DNA from: Pelotomaculum propionicicum
GTDB lineage: Bacteria > Bacillota > Desulfotomaculia > Desulfotomaculales > Pelotomaculaceae
NCBI RefSeq assembly: GCF_004369225.1
Contig: NZ_QFFZ01000014.1
Coordinates: 1 to 64,000 of the forward strand
DNA length: 64,000 bases
Direction: 5' to 3'
Below, one piece after another: positions 60,628 to 64,000 of this stretch (positions are counted from its first letter, which is position 1; each line of letters begins with the position of its first letter). The position numbers and the translations under genes were made by a program. The notes beneath the pieces are model-generated. The model saw only the letters and a program-made list of their open reading frames with translations. It was not told where the DNA came from and did no database searches.

Positions 60628-61841
60628 ACATAACCAACAATTTTCAGATATCATTCAGCGGTTTAAAGGCAAATAAACTGAGGTCGGTCCTGACCATGCT
60701 CGGTGTGATCATAGGAGTCTCAGCGGTAATCATCATGATTGCCGTGGGGCAGGGAGCCAGCAAAAGGATTTCAGACCAGATTTCCAGCATGGGCTCCAAC
60801 CTGCTGATGGTTTTCCCCGGCGCCGGGCAGGGAGCGGTGCGGGGCGCCGGCGGCAGTGTGAACACTCTTACCCTGGACGATGCCGAAGCAATTGCTGAAC
60901 TGCCCTTCGTCAATTATGTGGCGCCGGAACTGAGCTCGAACGCCACCATCGAGTATGAGGGCCAGACCTGGACCGCCCAGTATAACGGGACTACCCCGGA
61001 TATGCAGGGGATCAGGGATTTGTCCACGGTCTCAGGCTCCTTTTTCACTGAGGATGATGTGGCGGATACAAATCTGGTGGCTGTCCTGGGTAAAACTATA
61101 GTTGACAATATCTACCCGCCCGGTGTCGACCCGGTCGGCACAACAGTCAGAGTAAACAAGCTGGCTTTTACCGTGGTTGGGGTACTGGCGTCTAAAGGCG
61201 CCTCCATAGGCGGGCAGGACCAGGACAACGTTTTATACATACCGGTAAGCACCGCCCAAAAAAGGCTGCTGGGCGTCAAATACGTACGCCTGATCAACGT
61301 GCAGACCGCGACGGCTGACAGCATGGGCTATGTCCAGAGCAGCATTGAGAGCCTTTTGCGGGACAGGCATCACCTGGCCAGTACCAGCAGCGATGATTTC
61401 AACGTGCGCAACCTGGCTTCGGTCCTGGAAACGGCTGAAAACGCGACAGCCGTGATGACCATGCTGCTGGCCAGCATAGCCGCCGTGTCCCTGCTTGTGG
61501 GCGGCATCGGCATCATGAACATCATGCTGGTTTCCGTAACGGAGCGGACCAGGGAGATCGGCCTGCGTATGGCGGTGGGAGCGACCGAAGGCAATATCTT
61601 GGGCCAGTTTCTGGTGGAGGCGATGGTGCTATGTCTCAGCGGGGGCATCATTGGCATCCTTTTGGGTGTGGCGGGGGCGAAAATAGTTTCGGTGCTGGCC
61701 GGCTGGCCCACTTCCGTTACTATGTTTTCAGTCCTGCTTGCCACAGGATTCTCAGCCGCTATCGGGATTTTCTTCGGCTATTACCCCGCCAAAAAGGCCG
61801 CTGGTCTTGATCCTATAGAAGCGCTGCGTTTTGAAAAATAG
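60624..61841 (+). CDS. MacB/FtsX-type ABC exporter permease
   Basis: 405 residues: one N-terminal membrane helix (SVLTMLGVIIGVSAVIIMIAV), a large MacB-like extracellular domain (~50-280) and three C-terminal helices (LLVGGIGIMNIMLVSVTERT, EIGLRMAVGATEGNI, GFSAAIGIFFGYYPAKKAA). It overlaps the ATPase stop (ATGA). The trio resembles macrolide/antimicrobial-peptide mechanotransmission exporters. Confidence 0.93.
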   Translation: MNITNNFQISFSGLKANKLRSVLTMLGVIIGVSAVIIMIAVGQGASKRISDQISSMGSNLLMVFPGAGQGAVRGAGGSVNTLTLDDAEAIAELPFVNYVAPELSSNATIEYEGQTWTAQYNGTTPDMQGIRDLSTVSGSFFTEDDVADTNLVAVLGKTIVDNIYPPGVDPVGTTVRVNKLAFTVVGVLASKGASIGGQDQDNVLYIPVSTAQKRLLGVKYVRLINVQTATADSMGYVQSSIESLLRDRHHLASTSSDDFNVRNLASVLETAENATAVMTMLLASIAAVSLLVGGIGIMNIMLVSVTERTREIGLRMAVGATEGNILGQFLVEAMVLCLSGGIIGILLGVAGAKIVSVLAGWPTSVTMFSVLLATGFSAAIGIFFGYYPAKKAAGLDPIEALRFEK

Positions 61842-61911
61842 ATTTTGTCACAAAAGCCTTGCCCGCACTGTTATATAAGATTACTACTATTAATCAATGT
61901 GGGGTGGGCAA

Positions 61912-62829
61912 ATGATTATTGAAACTGATAACCTTACCAAAATGTACGGTAAAAAAGCCGGTTGCCGGGAGATCAACCTTTCAGTCGGAGAGGGGCAGAT
62001 CTTTGGTTTTCTGGGGCCCAACGGCGCCGGCAAAAGCACCCTGGTGAAGATGCTGGTGGGGCTTCTGTTCCCCACTTCAGGGACCGCCCGGATCCTGGGA
62101 AAACCGCTGGGCGACCTGGAAATAAGGCGCAAAGTCGGCTTTTTACCTGAAAATTTCCGTTACCAGGATTGGCTTACCGGGGAAGAACTGCTCACTTTTC
62201 ACGCCTCTCTCTATAAAATGAGCCGGGCGGAAAAGGCCCGCCGCGTGCCGGAGGTTTTGGAGCAGGTTGGGCTGGCGGATAAGGGCAGGCAAAAAGTGGG
62301 GTCTTACAGCAAAGGCATGCAGCAGCGGGTGGGCCTGGCCTGCGCCCTGCTGCCCGACCCGGAGCTGGTTTTCCTGGACGAGCCGACCTCGGCCCTGGAT
62401 CCCCTGGGGCGCCGTGAAGTGCGGCAGATCATGGTGGAGCTCCGTGACAGGGGTAAAACTGTTTTTTTAAACAGCCACCTTTTGAGTGAGATCGAAATGA
62501 TCTGTGACCGTGTCGCAATTATTAATAAAGGGAGAATAATAACTGAAGGCGCCCTGGCGGAACTCCTGGCAGGCGCCGTAGAGGTGGAAATGCAGGTCGA
62601 AGGTTTGTCGGCGCAGCTGCTGGATGAACTCTCGGCCCTGTACGGCTCTTATCAGGTTGAGGGCGGCCTGGTCAGGCTTTCTCTGAAAAACAATGAGGAC
62701 ATACCCGCTCTGGCCGAGGCGGTGGTAAGGAACGGCGGCAAGCTGTTCAGCCTTAACGCAAGGCAGAATTCCCTGGAAGATTTGTTTATAGACCTGGTTA
62801 AAGTGGGGGATGAAGAATGTTTACAATAG
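61912..62829 (+). CDS. ABC-2 exporter ATPase (CcmA/NatA type)
   Basis: About 305 residues from ATG 61912 (GGGGTGGG upstream): Walker A GPNGAGKST, Q-loop FLPENFRYQDWLT, signature YSKGMQQRVGLACAL, Walker B LVFLDEPTSALD, His in NSHLLSEIEM, and a C-terminal DrrA-like regulatory domain. Partner of the permease overlapping its 3' end. Confidence 0.92.
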   Translation: MIIETDNLTKMYGKKAGCREINLSVGEGQIFGFLGPNGAGKSTLVKMLVGLLFPTSGTARILGKPLGDLEIRRKVGFLPENFRYQDWLTGEELLTFHASLYKMSRAEKARRVPEVLEQVGLADKGRQKVGSYSKGMQQRVGLACALLPDPELVFLDEPTSALDPLGRREVRQIMVELRDRGKTVFLNSHLLSEIEMICDRVAIINKGRIITEGALAELLAGAVEVEMQVEGLSAQLLDELSALYGSYQVEGGLVRLSLKNNEDIPALAEAVVRNGGKLFSLNARQNSLEDLFIDLVKVGDEECLQ

Positions 62830-63650
62830 CTGCTTTAACCTTTAAAGAAATGGTCCGCCGCCGTATTCTGCTGGTCACAATCGTCCTGGCCGCCGCCTTT
62901 TTGGCGTTATACGGCATGGGTGTGCACTACGGCTATAAGGATATGGGCTCAAGTCACTATGCCGGGCCGATGCAGGCCTTGATCGCGCCGATGTTCCTGT
63001 CCCTGGGGCTTTATTTCGGCAGTTTTATTATTGCTTTTTTGGCTGTTATGGCGGCTGTCGGTTCTGTTTCAGGCGAAATTGAAAACGGGGTCATCTATGC
63101 CGTCGTACCCAGGCCGCTAAGGCGCCTGGATATTATTTTAGGCAAATTTATCGGCTACGGCCTGATGCTTTCAGTTTTCTCCTCGTTATTCTATGTGGCT
63201 GTTTTACTGATAGTCCACTACAATACCGGCCTGAACGCGCCTGTCAGAGCCGGCGCCATAGTTCTTTTCTGCCTGCAGCCGGTAATCCTGCTGGCGGTGA
63301 CTATGTTCGGCACCACTTTCCTGTCCACCCTGGCCAACGGTATCGGCTGCTTTATGCTTTACGCGGTGGGTGTGGTAGGTGGCATGCTTGAACAAATCGG
63401 CCACCTGGCCCACAGCCAGGTGCTGGTCAATATAGGCATCGTTTCCAGCCTGGTCATGCCCGCCGACGCGGTTTACAGGAAAATAGTCTATGCTTTGCTG
63501 TCGGCGCCGGGCATCTCTTTCTCCTCCATGATGATGGGGCCTTTTGGGAGCGCCTCCGAGCCCAGCGTCTGGATGCTGGTTTACACCGGCTTATATATTG
63601 TCTTTTTCCTGTCCATGTCCATAAGAATCTTCTCCAGAAGAGACATCTGA
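62817..63650 (+). CDS. ABC-2 type permease
   Basis: 277 residues with six hydrophobic segments and ABC-2 features (ALTFKEMVRRRILLVTIVLA, VSGEIENGVIYAVVPRPLRR, and a last segment VYTGLYIVFFLSMSIRIF). The pair forms a transporter of unknown substrate, possibly controlled with the preceding MacAB-like set. Confidence 0.88.
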   Translation: MFTIAALTFKEMVRRRILLVTIVLAAAFLALYGMGVHYGYKDMGSSHYAGPMQALIAPMFLSLGLYFGSFIIAFLAVMAAVGSVSGEIENGVIYAVVPRPLRRLDIILGKFIGYGLMLSVFSSLFYVAVLLIVHYNTGLNAPVRAGAIVLFCLQPVILLAVTMFGTTFLSTLANGIGCFMLYAVGVVGGMLEQIGHLAHSQVLVNIGIVSSLVMPADAVYRKIVYALLSAPGISFSSMMMGPFGSASEPSVWMLVYTGLYIVFFLSMSIRIFSRRDI

Positions 63651-63654
63651 TAGG

Positions 63655-63822
63655 GAAGTGGGACGTGAGAAGTGGAACAACTGGGCCGTGGGAAGTGGGA
63701 AGTGAGACGTGGGATTGAAAGACAGTTTCAAGGGTCAAAGACCCCAAAGAAATGCAAAAACTGACCTGATAGGAATGCAGTATATACCCACGTCTAACGG
63801 CCCACGACCCACATCCCAAAGG
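63655..63822. repeat. Palindromic element C built of degenerate 7-bp units
   Basis: The left arm has GTGGGAC-type heptads (GTGGGAC, GTGAGAA, GTGGAAC, AACTGGGCC, GTGGGAA, GTGGGAA, GTGAGAC, GTGGGAT). The right arm has the complementary CCCACGT, CTAACGG, CCCACGA, CCCACAT. The core TAGGAATGCAGTATATACC (63770-63788) is the exact reverse complement of the core of the element at 55794. Both left arms are interrupted by a 9-mer AAYTGGGYY after three to four heptads. Confidence 0.7.
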
Positions 63823-63833
63823 GGGTGTTTGAA

Positions 63834-64000
63834 TTGCTTTACATAGGGACCGCGGGCTACAGCTACCAGGACTGGGTGGGACCGGTCTACCCCCTGGGGA
63901 CGAAAAAGACTGATATGCTGGAGTTGTACGCGCGGGAGTTCGGTTTCAGCGAGATCAATTCAACTTATTACCACCTGCCCGGCTGGAAGATGGCCGAAGG
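63834..64000 (+). CDS. DUF72 family protein, N-terminal part (runs off the window)
   Basis: The first ~55 residues read LLYIGTAGYSYQDWVGPVYP, TDMLELYAREFGFSEINSTY and YHLPGWKMAE, the N-terminus of DUF72 (YecE-like) TIM-barrel proteins of unknown function. The start is TTG 63834 behind GGGGGTG, or GTG 63825 in the same frame. Confidence 0.82.
   Translation, partial: MLYIGTAGYSYQDWVGPVYPLGTKKTDMLELYAREFGFSEINSTYYHLPGWKMAE

Overview
The window looks like a chromosomal segment of an anaerobic Gram-positive bacterium of the Clostridia, most likely of the Pelotomaculum/Desulfotomaculum (Peptococcaceae) type. This is an inference from three things: a selenocysteine formate dehydrogenase with NADH-dehydrogenase-like partners, a very heavy investment in molybdate/tungstate, and strong AGGAGG ribosome sites with frequent TTG/GTG starts. 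No rRNA, tRNA or CRISPR array was recognised.

Layout. 1-6.7 kb: formate dehydrogenase module (end of a HydB/NuoF-like subunit, fdhD, selenoprotein FdhA, two MoeA-type cofactor proteins). 6.8-24.1 kb: a molybdenum/tungsten district. It holds a one-component regulator with a molybdate-binding-type domain, a FecBCD-type importer whose operon continues into a DUF364 protein, a methyltransferase, a radical SAM enzyme fused to a binding-protein lobe and a TrmO/FmdE-like fusion, then a molbindin, ModABC, a second ModABC-like importer with its own DUF364 protein, and two orphan tungstate-type binding proteins. Two of its leaders look like structured, riboswitch-like RNAs. 24.1-28.6 kb: hisD followed by decayed DNA (transposase remnant, hisC, hutU and ftcd fragments, frameshifted hutI). 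28.6-30.9 kb: a MOT1-type molybdate transporter and a P-loop protein.

31-46.7 kb: a nitrogen-assimilation block with two ANTAR antiterminators, two glutamine synthetase homologues (one lacking key glutamates), an archaeal-type glutamate synthase, GltB and GltD. Five leaders carry ANTAR-type hairpins overlapping an intrinsic terminator. The fifth drives an uncharacterised KaiC-like/PEP-synthase-like protein and so ties it to the same circuit. 46.8-53.8 kb: ilvN-like gene, MazEF-type toxin-antitoxin, glgX, amidohydrolase, Spo0F-like regulator, tsaE-tsaB-rimI. 53.9-55 kb: a small arsR operon encoding two probable selenoproteins hidden by in-frame TGA codons. 55-64 kb: ECF sigma factor, two-component system, MacAB-like efflux system, a second ABC exporter and the start of a DUF72 gene.

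The strongest candidate for an undescribed system is the 8.2-15.3 kb cassette. A siderophore/cobalamin-type importer is co-transcribed with enzymes, one of which carries a cytoplasmic copy of the importer's own ligand-binding lobe. This suggests import and intracellular processing of a metal chelate, plausibly molybdenum or tungsten. Other notable items are the ANTAR regulon, the degenerate GlnA, the hidden selenoproteins, and a family of palindromic elements built from 7-bp units.
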